Origin: Alphaproteobacteria bacterium
GTDB lineage: Bacteria; Pseudomonadota; Alphaproteobacteria; Rhizobiales; Hyphomicrobiaceae
Direction of reading: 5' to 3'
Assembly: GCA_019137195.1 (NCBI GenBank)
Contig: JAGVSR010000078.1
Coordinates: forward strand, 1 to 37,249
Length of the DNA: 37,249 bases
Shown: piece by piece, positions 1-8,232 of the stretch
Layout: the number at the start of each line of letters is the position of its first letter
Position numbering within the stretch: the stretch's first letter is position 1
Position numbers and translations under genes: made by a program
The notes under the pieces: model-generated
What the model was told of the DNA's origin: nothing
Seen by the model: the letters and a program-made list of their open reading frames with translations, nothing else
Databases searched by the model: none

Positions 1-960
1 ACCTACATCGTCGACAAGACCACGGACCAGGTGATCGAGAGCAGCAACCAGGGCACCGACACGGTCAAATCCTCCGTCACCTTCACGATCGGCGGCAATA
101 TCGAGCACCTGGTCCTCACCGGCTCCTCGGCCATCAACGGTACGCTCTCCAGTTCCGCCGACGAGCTCGGCAACAGCATCACCGGCAACAGTGCCGCCAA
201 CACGTTGAACGGTGGTTTCGGCCACGACGTCCTGATCGGCGGCGGTGGCTCAGACACGCTCGATGGCAAGGTTGGAAACGACACGATTCTCCCTGGCACC
301 GGCGACGGCGTGGCTGACACCATCAACGGAGGCGACGGGTTCGACACGATCGATTACAGGGACGCGCAGGCTGGCGTGATTGTCTGGCTAGGGGATGCGT
401 CCGTTGGCGGCTACGCTGCGGGAGACCAAATCAGTTTTGTCGAGAGCGTTGTGGGCTCGCCCTTCGACGACAGCCTGCAGGCATCGTCCGTAGCCTTTTC
501 AGGCGCATTCGGCGGAGCTGGAAACGACCGCATCATCGGTAATAGTGACACCTTTTACGACCGCCTGCGCGGGGACGACGGCTTTGACGTTTTGATTGGA
601 ATGGGTACAGGGGATGGCTTCGGCGACGAGGAGGATTTCGTGCTGCAGTACGACCGAGGGATGGACCTCGTCGCCCTCTACCGCGACCGCGGCGACGATC
701 ATGTGCTCCTAGATCACACGGAGTTCGGCCTCACTCTCACAGGTGGAACGCGTAGCATTACGGATGGAACGGAGTTTCGAGCGGCAGATTACCTCGGCGC
801 GGTCACATTCGGTTTTGATCAACGCCTTGCTTTCGATACCTACTCGCACATTCTTTGGGCCGACAAAGACGGCAGCGGCGATGCTTTCAGACCCATCCCG
901 ATTGCGCTGTTTGCCAACTCTTCTGCCGCCCCATCAGCTGGAGACATCTGGCTGGTCTGA
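1..960 (+). CDS. RTX-type calcium-binding protein, C-terminal part (cut by window edge)
   Basis: The reading frame is open from base 1, so the start lies outside the window and only about 319 residues are visible. They contain glycine/aspartate-rich nonapeptide repeats of the RTX type (for example GFGHDVLIGGGGSDTLDG), which in this family bind calcium and fold into beta-rolls outside the cell. Upstream of the repeats is a module running VDKTTDQVIES then GTDTVKSS, which also occurs in the intact RTX protein at 24525-26156. The last 60 residues look like a type I secretion signal: a WADKDGSGDAF stretch and a final acidic-hydrophobic tail, DIWLV. Any catalytic domain would be N-terminal and cannot be seen. 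The gene converges on hemF with only 34 bases between the stops. Confidence 0.85.
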   Translation, partial: TYIVDKTTDQVIESSNQGTDTVKSSVTFTIGGNIEHLVLTGSSAINGTLSSSADELGNSITGNSAANTLNGGFGHDVLIGGGGSDTLDGKVGNDTILPGTGDGVADTINGGDGFDTIDYRDAQAGVIVWLGDASVGGYAAGDQISFVESVVGSPFDDSLQASSVAFSGAFGGAGNDRIIGNSDTFYDRLRGDDGFDVLIGMGTGDGFGDEEDFVLQYDRGMDLVALYRDRGDDHVLLDHTEFGLTLTGGTRSITDGTEFRAADYLGAVTFGFDQRLAFDTYSHILWADKDGSGDAFRPIPIALFANSSAAPSAGDIWLV

Positions 961-994
961 GGGCGGGTGAAAGCTTACCCTCCATCCCCCTCCC

Positions 995-1900
995 TCATGG
1001 CCACTTCACCACGGGCGGCATGGACGAGAGGATGCTCTCTACGTTGCCGCCGGTCTTGAGGCCGAACATGGTGCCACGGTCGTAGAGGAGGTTGTATTCG
1101 ACGTACCGCCCGCGCCGGATGAGCTGCTCCTCGCGGTCGGCCTCCGTCCAGGGCGCCGAATAGTTGCCGCGCACGATCATCGGATAGACGCGGGCGAAGG
1201 CGCGCCCCACGTCCTGCGTAAATGCGAGCGCCGCGTCGAAGCCGCCGTGTTCCGCGCCGGGTGTCACATAGTCATAAAAGATGCCGCCGACACCGCGCGG
1301 CTCCTTCCTGTGCGGCAGGTAGAAATACTCGTCGCACCATTCCCTGAAGCGCTTGTAGTCGGCAACCTTGTGCGGCTCGCAGGCGCCATACATGGCGGCG
1401 TGGAAGGCGAGCGTATCGGTGTCAGACTGCGTGCGCCGGCGGTCGAGCACCGGTGTCAGGTCTGCACCGCCCCCGAACCACCATTTCGACGTCACGACCA
1501 TGCGCGTGTTCATATGTACGGCCGGCACGTTGGGGTTCTGAGGATGCCCGATGAGCGAGATGCCCGACGCCCAGAAGCGCGGGTTCTCCTCCGCACCTGG
1601 AATCTGCTTGCGGAACTCGGGCGCGAATTCGCCGAAAACGGTCGACGTATGTACGCCGACCTTCTCGAATACACGGCCATGCATCATGCTCATGACGCCG
1701 CCGCCGCCTGGCTGCCCGGTCGCCTGGTCCGTGCGGTCCCACGGCGTGCGCTTGAAGCGGCCCGGAGAGCGGTCGGCCATCGGTGCGCCCGCCGGCAGCC
1801 CGTCCTCGAGCGTCTCGAACGCGGCGCAGATGTCGTCGCGGAGCGTCTCGAACCACGCTTTCGCACGGGCCTTCATGTCGTCGGTGGCAGGTGAGGTCAT
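995..1900 (-). CDS. hemF: oxygen-dependent coproporphyrinogen-III oxidase
   Basis: HemF oxidatively decarboxylates coproporphyrinogen III to protoporphyrinogen IX in haem synthesis, using O2, in the cytoplasm. The 301-residue protein is full length for the family. Hallmarks are the [11 protein letters not shown] segment (about 66-75), the [16 protein letters not shown] block (109-124) followed by PAVHMNTR with the conserved histidine, [12 protein letters not shown] (139-150), and the C-terminal [20 protein letters not shown]. The gene lies 107 bases downstream of trmL on the same strand and may be co-transcribed with it. Being beside the cytochrome bc1 operon fits a demand for haem, but that link is inference. 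Family identity is essentially certain. Confidence 0.97.
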   Translation of the reverse strand: MTSPATDDMKARAKAWFETLRDDICAAFETLEDGLPAGAPMADRSPGRFKRTPWDRTDQATGQPGGGGVMSMMHGRVFEKVGVHTSTVFGEFAPEFRKQIPGAEENPRFWASGISLIGHPQNPNVPAVHMNTRMVVTSKWWFGGGADLTPVLDRRRTQSDTDTLAFHAAMYGACEPHKVADYKRFREWCDEYFYLPHRKEPRGVGGIFYDYVTPGAEHGGFDAALAFTQDVGRAFARVYPMIVRGNYSAPWTEADREEQLIRRGRYVEYNLLYDRGTMFGLKTGGNVESILSSMPPVVKWP

Positions 1901-2007
1901 GGCCGGGAGGGTCTTCTGATGGGGGCAGGCGGATTAGGGGCTTAGCGCGACCGGCACATGGCCGCAATCTCCGTCCCGGCTCTGGCCCTGGCCCGTTCGG
2001 CCCGGCG

Positions 2008-2472
2008 TCAGATCGGAAAGCCCCGTGTCTGCCGCATAGCCTCGCCGAGCACGATGGCGGCCGCGACCGCGATGTTGAGCGAGCGCATCCCCGGCCGGAT
2101 TGGGATCCTGACCCTGAGGTCGGCGGCTTCGTGGACCGCCTCTGGCACGCCAGCGCTCTCCCGCCCCAGGAGCAGGATGTCGTCGGGCTGGAACGCTACC
2201 GCGGTATAGGGCTCTGGGCCCTGCGACGTGAGGAGAATGAGCCTTTGCGGCGGCGCTGCAGCCAGCCGGCGCCCCTCGAACGACTGCCAGCTCGCATGCC
2301 GGGTGATGACCGCGTGAGCCAAGTAGTCGAGCCCCGCCCGTTTGAGCGCCCGGTCGCTCGCGTCGAACCCCGCCGGCTCGATGATGTCCACCGGAACCCC
2401 GAGGCAGGCCGCCATTCTGAGGATGGTGCCGGTGTTCTGGGGAATGTCGGGTTGATACAAGGCGAGGCGCAT
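2008..2472 (-). CDS. trmL: tRNA (cytidine(34)-2'-O)-methyltransferase
   Basis: TrmL is a SPOUT-class methyltransferase that 2'-O-methylates the wobble base of certain leucine tRNAs using S-adenosylmethionine. The 154-residue length is normal for this minimal SPOUT family. It begins MRLALYQPDIPQNTGTILR, typical of TrmL. The knot region carries LLLGRESAGVP (about 100-110) and IPIRPGMRSLNIAVAAAI (123-140), the motifs that form the trefoil knot and the cofactor pocket. It is transcribed away from petA across a 294-base divergent gap and precedes hemF on the same strand. Confidence 0.95.
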   Translation of the reverse strand: MRLALYQPDIPQNTGTILRMAACLGVPVDIIEPAGFDASDRALKRAGLDYLAHAVITRHASWQSFEGRRLAAAPPQRLILLTSQGPEPYTAVAFQPDDILLLGRESAGVPEAVHEAADLRVRIPIRPGMRSLNIAVAAAIVLGEAMRQTRGFPI

Positions 2473-2766
2473 GAGGTACCTCTCTTGGTGCGGGTGATCC
2501 CGTGCTGCGATGCGCCAAATTGCCCCTCGGGGAGCGGACGATCGCCGTCTTGGCGGGGCGCGGAAACGGTGTCACAAGAACGCGTCCGCGCCGGGTGACC
2601 CGTTCTGAGGGCGTGGCGTGCCGGGGGTCCGGACAGCAAGATTTCCGCATCGACGTCAAGTGGGGGGCTTGCACGTTGCTGCTGATCGAGATCAGGGCCT
2701 TGCCAGAGGCCCTTACAGGGCCGAGCGGAACAGAGCCGGCCCGATGTCTCAACGAGGAGGCGAAAC
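2473..2766. promoter_or_regulatory. divergent intergenic region between trmL and petABC
   Basis: This 294-base gap separates trmL (leftward) from petA (rightward), so both promoters should lie here. The petA ribosome-binding site, GAGGAGGCG, is clear just upstream of the GTG start. A short inverted repeat, GGCCC-TTACA-GGGCC, lies near 2710-2724. I could not identify a convincing -35/-10 pair or a named operator. No gene is supported in the gap. Confidence 0.4.
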
Positions 2767-3339
2767 GTGACAACTGAAGCCGATGAGGCCAACCGCCGGG
2801 ACGTACTGCTGCTCGCCGGCAATGCCTTTGCCGCGGTCGGCTGCGCGCTGGCCCTATGGCCGTTCATCTCGCAGATGAATCCCGACGCCAGCACTCAGGC
2901 CCTGGCCTCGATCGAGGTCGACCTTTCGCCGATCAAGGAAGGCCAGGCGATCACGGCCATGTGGCGCGGCAAGCCGCTCTTCATCCGTCACCGTACGGCC
3001 GAGGAGATTTCAGCGGCCCAGAAGGTCGACCCGGCCCAGCTTCCCGACAACAACGCTCGTAACGACGCGCTACCCTCGAGCACGCCCGGTGGCGACACCG
3101 ACCGCGTCAAGAAGGGCCACGAGCAATGGCTGATCCTGATCGGCATCTGCACGCATCTGGGCTGCATTCCCAAGGGTCAGGCCCTGGGCGACGCCCGTGG
3201 AGATTTCGGCGGCTGGTTCTGCCCGTGCCATGGCTCGCACTACGATACCTCCGGACGCATCCGTAAAGGCCCTGCGCCGCGCAACCTCGAGGTGCCGCCC
3301 TACGACTTCGTGTCCGACACCAAGATCAAGATCGGTTGA
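2767..3339 (+). CDS. petA: ubiquinol-cytochrome c reductase iron-sulfur subunit (Rieske protein)
   Basis: This is the Rieske [2Fe-2S] subunit of the cytochrome bc1 complex, carrying electrons from ubiquinol to cytochrome c1 on the periplasmic face. The 190-residue protein starts at a GTG preceded by a strong AGGAGG. A basic ANRRDVLLLAG stretch and one hydrophobic anchor (about 10-35) match the twin-arginine-type N-terminus of Rieske proteins. The cluster-binding motifs are intact: CTHLGC (128-133) and CPCHGS (152-157), giving the two cysteine and two histidine ligands. petB follows after 12 bases, so the genes form an operon. Confidence 0.98.
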   Translation: MTTEADEANRRDVLLLAGNAFAAVGCALALWPFISQMNPDASTQALASIEVDLSPIKEGQAITAMWRGKPLFIRHRTAEEISAAQKVDPAQLPDNNARNDALPSSTPGGDTDRVKKGHEQWLILIGICTHLGCIPKGQALGDARGDFGGWFCPCHGSHYDTSGRIRKGPAPRNLEVPPYDFVSDTKIKIG

Positions 3340-3351
3340 GGGAAGAAGCAC

Positions 3352-4629
3352 ATGTCATCCCACGAGAGCTCTTACGAGCCCAAGTCCCGCGCCGAGAAGT
3401 GGCTCGACGAGCGGTTGCCGGCCGTCAGGCTCATGCACGGCCAGTTCGTTGCTTTTCCGACGCCGCGCAACCTGAACTACCTTTGGACGTTCGGCGGCAT
3501 CCTCTTCCTCTGCCTCGCCGTCCAGCTGGTGACCGGCATCGTGCTCGCCATGCATTACCAGCCGTCGGCGGCCGAGGCCTTCAACTCGGTCGAGCAGATC
3601 CGGCGCGACGTGAACTACGGCTGGCTGATCCGCAACTGGCACGCGGTCGGTGCGTCGATGTTCTTCGTCGCCGTCTACATCCACATCTTCCGCGGTCTCT
3701 ATTACGGGTCCTACAAGGCCCCACGCGAGATCCTCTGGATCCTCGGTGTCTTCATCTTTCTCGCCATGATGGCCACTGCATTCATGGGCTACGCGCTCGT
3801 CTGGGGCCAGATGAGCTTCTGGGGTGTCACCGTCATTACCAATCTGTTCTCGTCCTTGGACGAGATCTGGGCGGGGCTCGGCACGGCGATCGTCGAGTGG
3901 CTGTGGGGCGGCTACTCGGTGACGGGCACGACGCTGAACCGCTTCTTCTCCTTCCACTACCTCCTGCCGTTCGTGATCGTCGGTCTGGTCATCCTGCACG
4001 TCTGGGCTCTCCACGTGGTCGGCCAGAACAATCCGACCGGCGTCGAGATCAAGACCAAGTCGGATAGCCTGCCGATGTATCCCTACGCGGTGACCAAGGA
4101 CGCGTTCGGCATGTTCGCCTTCCTCGTCCTCTTCGCCTGGTTCGCGTTCTTCCTGCCGGACTACCTCGGTCATCCGGACAACTACACCGAGGCCAATCCG
4201 CTGGTGACGCCGCCCCACATCGTGCCGGAGTGGTACTTCCTGCCCTTCTACGCCATCCTGCGCGCGGTTCCCTCGAAGCTCGGCGGCGTCATCGCCATGT
4301 TCTCGGCCGTGCTCGTTCTCCTCTTCGTGCCCTGGCTCGACACCTCGCGCGTCAAGAGCGCGAAGTACCGCCCGATCTACAAGTGGTTCTTCTGGCTGCT
4401 CGTCTTCTCCTGCGTGATGCTCGGATGGCTCGGCTCGAAGCCCGCAACCGAGGAATACGTGCTCTGGGCGCGCATCTTCACACTGTACTACTTCCTGCAC
4501 TTCATCGTCGTGATGCCGGTCCTCGGCTTAGTCGAAACGCCGAACGTGCTGCCGCGCTCGATCACCGAGGCAGTGCTGGGTAGCGGCGGCGCGGCGGCAG
4601 CCGGCACGCACGCGCCCGAGAAGCGCTGA
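3352..4629 (+). CDS. petB: cytochrome b subunit of the bc1 complex
   Basis: Cytochrome b is the membrane core of complex III and holds both b haems and the Qo and Qi quinone sites. The 425-residue protein has about eight membrane helices. Bis-histidine haem ligands can be assigned as H97/H111 (in RNWHAVG and YIHIFRG) and H202/H216 (in FSFHYLLPF and ILHVWALH). The Qo-site PEWY motif is at about 292-295. The length matches the alphaproteobacterial petB form with a separate cytochrome c1, not a petBC fusion. A hydrophilic alanine-rich tail ends the protein. petC starts 18 bases later. Confidence 0.98.
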   Translation: MSSHESSYEPKSRAEKWLDERLPAVRLMHGQFVAFPTPRNLNYLWTFGGILFLCLAVQLVTGIVLAMHYQPSAAEAFNSVEQIRRDVNYGWLIRNWHAVGASMFFVAVYIHIFRGLYYGSYKAPREILWILGVFIFLAMMATAFMGYALVWGQMSFWGVTVITNLFSSLDEIWAGLGTAIVEWLWGGYSVTGTTLNRFFSFHYLLPFVIVGLVILHVWALHVVGQNNPTGVEIKTKSDSLPMYPYAVTKDAFGMFAFLVLFAWFAFFLPDYLGHPDNYTEANPLVTPPHIVPEWYFLPFYAILRAVPSKLGGVIAMFSAVLVLLFVPWLDTSRVKSAKYRPIYKWFFWLLVFSCVMLGWLGSKPATEEYVLWARIFTLYYFLHFIVVMPVLGLVETPNVLPRSITEAVLGSGGAAAAGTHAPEKR

Positions 4630-4647
4630 GAAAGAGGGGATCACGCT

Positions 4648-5529
4648 ATGACCAAGATGAGCATGAATGCCCTCGCTGCAGCTCTGGCGGGCTCGCTTCT
4701 GACAGTCGCCGCTCCGGCTCTGGCTGCCGAGGCCGGGCACGCGGAGATCGCGCGTCAGCCGTGGAGCTTCTCCGGCGTCAGCGGCCGTTACGACAAGGCC
4801 CAGCTGCAGCGTGGCTTCCAGGTCTACCAGGTCGTCTGCTCGAGTTGCCACGGGCTCAAGCGGCTCTCGTTCCGCAATCTGGTCCAGCCGGGCGGTCCCG
4901 AGTTCCCGGAGGAGGCGGTCAAGAAGCTCGCCAAGGATTGGCCGAACAAGATCACCGACGGTCCCAACGACGCGGGCGAGATGTTCGAGCGCGACGCGCT
5001 TCTGTCCGATCCTATCCGCGGGCCGTTCAAGAACGACAAAGCCGCACGTGCGGCTTTTGGCGGCGCGCTGCCGCCGGACCTCTCGGTCATCGCCAAGGCG
5101 CGCGGCGTCGAGTATGGGGGCAGCTGGTGGTATCACTGGATCCACATGGCTGGCGACATCGCCAAGGCCTACCAGGAGGGTGGCGCCGATTACCTCTACG
5201 CCCTCATGACCGGCTATACGGAGCCGCCGAAGGACTTCAAGCTCGGCGACGGAATGAGCTACAACCAGGCGTTCCCGGGTCACCAGATCTCCATGCCGGC
5301 GCCCCTGGGCGACGGCGCTGTGTCCTACGACAAGGGTGCCGACGGCAAGCCGGTTGCGCCCGAGACCATGGAGCAGTACGCGCGCGACATCTCGGCCTTC
5401 CTGTCATGGGCCGCCGATCCGTCGCTGAACGAGCGCAAGGATATGGGACTCAAGGTGCTGATCTATCTACTGATCACCACCGTGCTCCTCTACCTTGGCA
5501 AGCGTCGCCTGTTCGCCAGCGTGCATTGA
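4648..5529 (+). CDS. petC: cytochrome c1
   Basis: Cytochrome c1 passes electrons from the Rieske protein to soluble or membrane cytochrome c. The 293-residue product has a Sec signal peptide (about 1-26, ending PALAA), a CSSCH haem c motif (C64, C67, H68), the axial methionine in ISMPAPL (about M216), and a C-terminal membrane anchor (VLIYLLITTVLLYLG). All the features of an alphaproteobacterial c1 are present. It is the last gene of petABC, and a hairpin terminator follows about 55 bases after the stop. Confidence 0.98.
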   Translation: MTKMSMNALAAALAGSLLTVAAPALAAEAGHAEIARQPWSFSGVSGRYDKAQLQRGFQVYQVVCSSCHGLKRLSFRNLVQPGGPEFPEEAVKKLAKDWPNKITDGPNDAGEMFERDALLSDPIRGPFKNDKAARAAFGGALPPDLSVIAKARGVEYGGSWWYHWIHMAGDIAKAYQEGGADYLYALMTGYTEPPKDFKLGDGMSYNQAFPGHQISMPAPLGDGAVSYDKGADGKPVAPETMEQYARDISAFLSWAADPSLNERKDMGLKVLIYLLITTVLLYLGKRRLFASVH

Positions 5530-5584
5530 TTGCAGCATCGGTGTCGGAGCCTTAGGATCTGACACTGATCGACCGCCATGTGCC

Positions 5585-5608
5585 AGGGGCTCCCCACCGG
5601 GAGCCCCT
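5585..5608 (+). terminator. hairpin terminator after petABC
   Basis: A perfect 10-bp GC-rich stem (AGGGGCTCCC / GGGAGCCCCT) closes a 4-base CACC loop 56 bases after the petC stop. It is followed by a weakly T-rich AGTCATTTCC. The position and stem strength support transcription termination of the bc1 operon. The poor T-run leaves termination efficiency open. Confidence 0.75.
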
Positions 5609-5722
5609 AGTCATTTCCGCCCTCTCGTGGAGGGTTGGGCAAAGCTTATGCTCCCCTGGCGCCGCCATGGCCGATCGCATAAACCTCATCCCAACCACGC
5701 GTTAGGAACTCGGGAGGCGTCG

Positions 5723-6601
5723 TTGGCAAAGTCCGTTCTCGGCATCGTCGGTGGCAGCGGCTTCTACAATCTGCCAGGCATCGCGCACGCCGAATGGAAG
5801 CGGATCAATGGACCCTGGGGCGCGCCGTCGGACGAGATCCTCTTCGCCGACATCGACGGTCTGCCCATCCGCTTCCTGCCTCGCCACGGCCGCGGTCACA
5901 GGATACCGCCCTCGTCGATCAATTACCGCGCAAACATCGACGCCCTGAAGCGCGCTGGCGTCACCGACCTCGTCTCCATCTCCGCCTGCGGGTCGTTGAA
6001 GGAGGAGTACCCCCCCGGCCACTTCGTGCTGCCCGATCAGTTCATCGACCGCACGTTCGCTCGCGAGAAGTCGTTCTTCGGTCCGGGCTGCGTCGCGCAC
6101 GTGCCGATGGGTGATCCGGTGAGCCCGCTGCTCGCCGACGCCATCGCCGCCGCCGCCGCCGCCGAGACGATCGCGATGACCCGCGGCGGCACCTACCTCG
6201 TCATGGAGGGTCCGCAGTTCTCGACCCGTGCCGAGAGCAATCTCTACCGGAGCTGGGGCTGCGACGTGATCGGCATGACCAACATGCCGGAGGCCAAGCT
6301 CGCCCGTGAGGCCGAGATTTCGTACGCGACCGTAGCCATGGTCACCGATTACGACTGCTGGCACGAGGAGCACGCCCACGTCGACGTGCCGGCGATCATC
6401 CGCATCATGACGGAGAACACGGCCAAGGCGCAGCGGCTCGTCGCCCGCCTCGCCCGCGACTTCCCGCGCGAGCACCAGACGTGCCCGCTTGGAACCGATA
6501 GCGCGCTCGACGTCGCCATCATCACGCCGGAGGACGCTCGCGACCCGGCCCTTCTTGCCAAGCTCGACGCGGTCGCCGGGCGCGTGCTGTCGAAGCGCTA
6601 G
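5723..6601 (+). CDS. mtnP: S-methyl-5'-thioadenosine phosphorylase
   Basis: MtnP phosphorolyses 5'-methylthioadenosine, a by-product of polyamine and related synthesis, to adenine and 5-methylthioribose-1-phosphate. The TTG at 5723 is chosen as the start because GGGAGG sits just upstream and the resulting N-terminus, MAKSVLGIVGGSGFY, matches the family; a longer open frame upstream does not look coding. Length is 292 residues, normal for the family. Diagnostic motifs are RHGRGHRIPPSSINYRANI (phosphate/substrate loop), MEGPQFSTRAES, GMTNMPEAKLAREAEI and the purine-site DYDCW. The products feed apt (adenine) and mtnA (methylthioribose-1-phosphate), found about 1.1 and 1.6 kb downstream. Confidence 0.96.
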   Translation: MAKSVLGIVGGSGFYNLPGIAHAEWKRINGPWGAPSDEILFADIDGLPIRFLPRHGRGHRIPPSSINYRANIDALKRAGVTDLVSISACGSLKEEYPPGHFVLPDQFIDRTFAREKSFFGPGCVAHVPMGDPVSPLLADAIAAAAAAETIAMTRGGTYLVMEGPQFSTRAESNLYRSWGCDVIGMTNMPEAKLAREAEISYATVAMVTDYDCWHEEHAHVDVPAIIRIMTENTAKAQRLVARLARDFPREHQTCPLGTDSALDVAIITPEDARDPALLAKLDAVAGRVLSKR

Positions 6602-6890
6602 CGAATGAAATCGCCGGTGTGGAGCTGCGTCAGACCGGCAAGCTCGATCGGGACGTCCGCGAGTTTGCCGCCGTTGATGTCGTCGTAGCTGATCGTCTTG
6701 TCGCTCCTGGTGCCGGCCTCGGCGAAGGTCTCGAACATGAGCTGCCCGGCCCGGCCGGAGACATCGTGTGAGAGCCGATGAATTGGAACGCCTGGTCGCA
6801 GCTTGTGCGCGTGCTGGCGTCGAAGGCGGCGAGATCGATCGTGTCCTCGCCTGGCGTGAGGTCGGTGAAGACGTCGCGGCTGCCCGCACC
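6598..6890 (-). pseudogene. decayed RTX / serralysin-type C-terminus
   Basis: Read on the minus strand, two adjacent frames join into a recognisable type I secretion C-terminus. From about 6890 the frame gives DVFTDLTPGEDTIDLAAFDA and then QAFQFIGS. Near 6772-6775 the frame changes by one base and continues SHDVSGRAGQLMFETF, DDINGGKLADVPIELAGL, LHTGDFIR, ending at a stop whose bases overlap the mtnP stop. This matches the pattern FxFIGxxxFSGxAGQLxF...NGDGxADxxIxLxGxxxLxxxDFI of M10/serralysin-type C-terminal domains. There is no upstream repeat domain or start; an in-frame stop at 6906-6908 sits inside the adjoining palindrome array. It is therefore a truncated, frameshifted relic. Confidence 0.75.
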
Positions 6891-6895
6891 AGCCG

Positions 6896-7111
6896 CAGGC
6901 TTGTCCTAGTGAATTGCGATCAGAGGTCAGTCAATCACAAGCCTGACTAGTGTGGCGATTCTGAAGTCCGCTTCATTCTCGCGGCTGGGTTCTCAGGCGG
7001 GCTTCAGACTCTGAGCCACACGAGATCAAAGGCTTGCTAGTGTCCTTTCGACCGCGACGTTCGTTCAGAGCGTGCCGCAGAATGTGACGAGCGTCGCGGT
7101 CGGGACACTAG
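6896..7111. repeat. array of three palindromic repeat units with CTAG tips
   Basis: Three inverted-repeat units stand in a row. Unit 1 pairs 6896-6904 (CAGGCTTGT) with 6937-6945. Unit 2 pairs GTGTGGC (6950-6956) and TCTGAAG (6960-6966) with GCCACAC (7015-7021) and CTTCAGA (7002-7008). Unit 3 pairs CTAGTGTCC plus CGACCGCGACG (7037-7059) with 7092-7111, about 20 base pairs with one 3-base bulge, and carries CTAG at both outer ends. CTAGTG also occurs in units 1 and 2. The layout resembles REP/MITE-like non-autonomous elements. No transposase is present. Confidence 0.7.
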
Positions 7112-7202
7112 GTTGCGAAACGACAGTTGCCGGATGGCCCCCAATCGCAGCACACAGCCCCTCCATGGAACCGCACCCAAGCTAGATCGGCCGGTCGGGA
7201 GA

Positions 7203-7589
7203 TTAGCTGTTCGGGAAGCTGATCATGATCTGCATGTGTAGCAGCTCGGGGAAGAACGTCTTCAGCACCCAGCCGGCGGCCCACAGGATGCCCGTCAGCA
7301 GGATGAGCGCAGGAATGGCGGCAAGCACGGCCTTGAGGAAAAACCCCATCAGGTGCGTGAACGGCACCTCGAGGCGGCGCACAGCGGCCGGATAGGCGTC
7401 GGCAGCAGAATAGGCTGTCTGGTCGTTGCTGGCGTGGCTGTCGTACGCAGCCTGCGACGAGGTCGCCTCGAGCCCGGAGGGCGCGCGCTCGCGGGCCTCC
7501 CGTTCCCGCGCCTCGCGCTCGCGGCGCAGGGTGCGGGGCAGGTCGTCCATGTCGGTGCCGGCGTGGAGCGGGAAGTTCATATCGGTCAT
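7203..7589 (-). CDS. small membrane protein of unknown function
   Basis: I do not recognise a named family. The 128-residue product starts MTDMNFPLH and has a hydrophilic, strongly charged N-terminal half with an Arg/Glu run (REREAREREARER, about 23-35). It ends in a hydrophobic segment of about 30 residues (FFLKAVLAAIPALILLTGILW) that should span the membrane once or form a hairpin, with a short tail. The second Met, three codons in, is an equally good start. It is divergent from apt with a 111-base gap, so the two may share a promoter region. A longer open frame running upstream is only the antisense shadow of apt. Confidence 0.6.
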   Translation of the reverse strand: MTDMNFPLHAGTDMDDLPRTLRREREAREREARERAPSGLEATSSQAAYDSHASNDQTAYSAADAYPAAVRRLEVPFTHLMGFFLKAVLAAIPALILLTGILWAAGWVLKTFFPELLHMQIMISFPNS

Positions 7590-7700
7590 GGCAGCCTGGA
7601 GTCCAAAGAGCTGGCGCGGCGATTCGCGCGCGAGCAGAGATTCTATCCTCATCCGGCGGTTGTTGGTAACCTCGCACCGAATTTTGACGGGGAGGTGTCC

Positions 7701-8231
7701 TTGAGCGACCTGAAAAGCCTGATCCGAACCATACCGGACTATCCTAAACCAGGAATTATGTTCCGTGACATCACCACGCTCATGAGCGATGCCCAGGGCT
7801 TCAAGGCCGCCATCGCCCGCATGGCGGAGCCGTTCCGCACCGAGCCCGTGGACGCCGTTGCCGGCATCGAAGCGCGCGGATTTATACTTGGAGGCGCCAT
7901 CGCCGACCGCCTGGGTTGCGGCTTCATCCCGATCCGCAAGAAGGGCAAGCTGCCCTGGAAAACCATTGGCCAGGAGTACACGCTGGAATATGGCGTCGAC
8001 GTGGTCGAGATTCACGAGGACGCGGTCGCCTCGGGGAGCCGCATCCTGATCGTCGACGATCTGATCGCCACGGGAGGCACGGCGGAAGCGGCGGTCAAGC
8101 TCATCCGCCGCTCGGGCGGACACGTGGTGGCTGCAACCTTCATCGTCGACCTGCCCGAGCTCGGCGGCGTCAAGCTGCTGGCTGGCCACGGCGTCAAGAG
8201 CCACGCACTTATGGCGTTCGAGGGGCATTGA
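7701..8231 (+). CDS. apt: adenine phosphoribosyltransferase
   Basis: Apt converts adenine and PRPP to AMP, recycling the adenine released by MtnP. The TTG at 7701 is chosen as the start: GGGGAGG lies 5-11 bases upstream, and the protein then begins [19 protein letters not shown], the usual Apt N-terminus. Length is 176 residues, typical. Motifs include GIMFRDIT (18-25), [14 protein letters not shown] (55-68) and the PRPP-binding loop [16 protein letters not shown] (115-130). Only one base separates its stop from the mtnA start, so apt and mtnA are co-transcribed. Confidence 0.97.
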   Translation: MSDLKSLIRTIPDYPKPGIMFRDITTLMSDAQGFKAAIARMAEPFRTEPVDAVAGIEARGFILGGAIADRLGCGFIPIRKKGKLPWKTIGQEYTLEYGVDVVEIHEDAVASGSRILIVDDLIATGGTAEAAVKLIRRSGGHVVAATFIVDLPELGGVKLLAGHGVKSHALMAFEGH

Positions 8232-8232
8232 C

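Noticed and set aside
5702-6889. A 395-codon minus-strand open frame covering mtnP and the RTX relic
   Set aside because: It is antisense to mtnP. Only the separate frames at 6598-6890 carry RTX-like content, and those are reported as a pseudogene.
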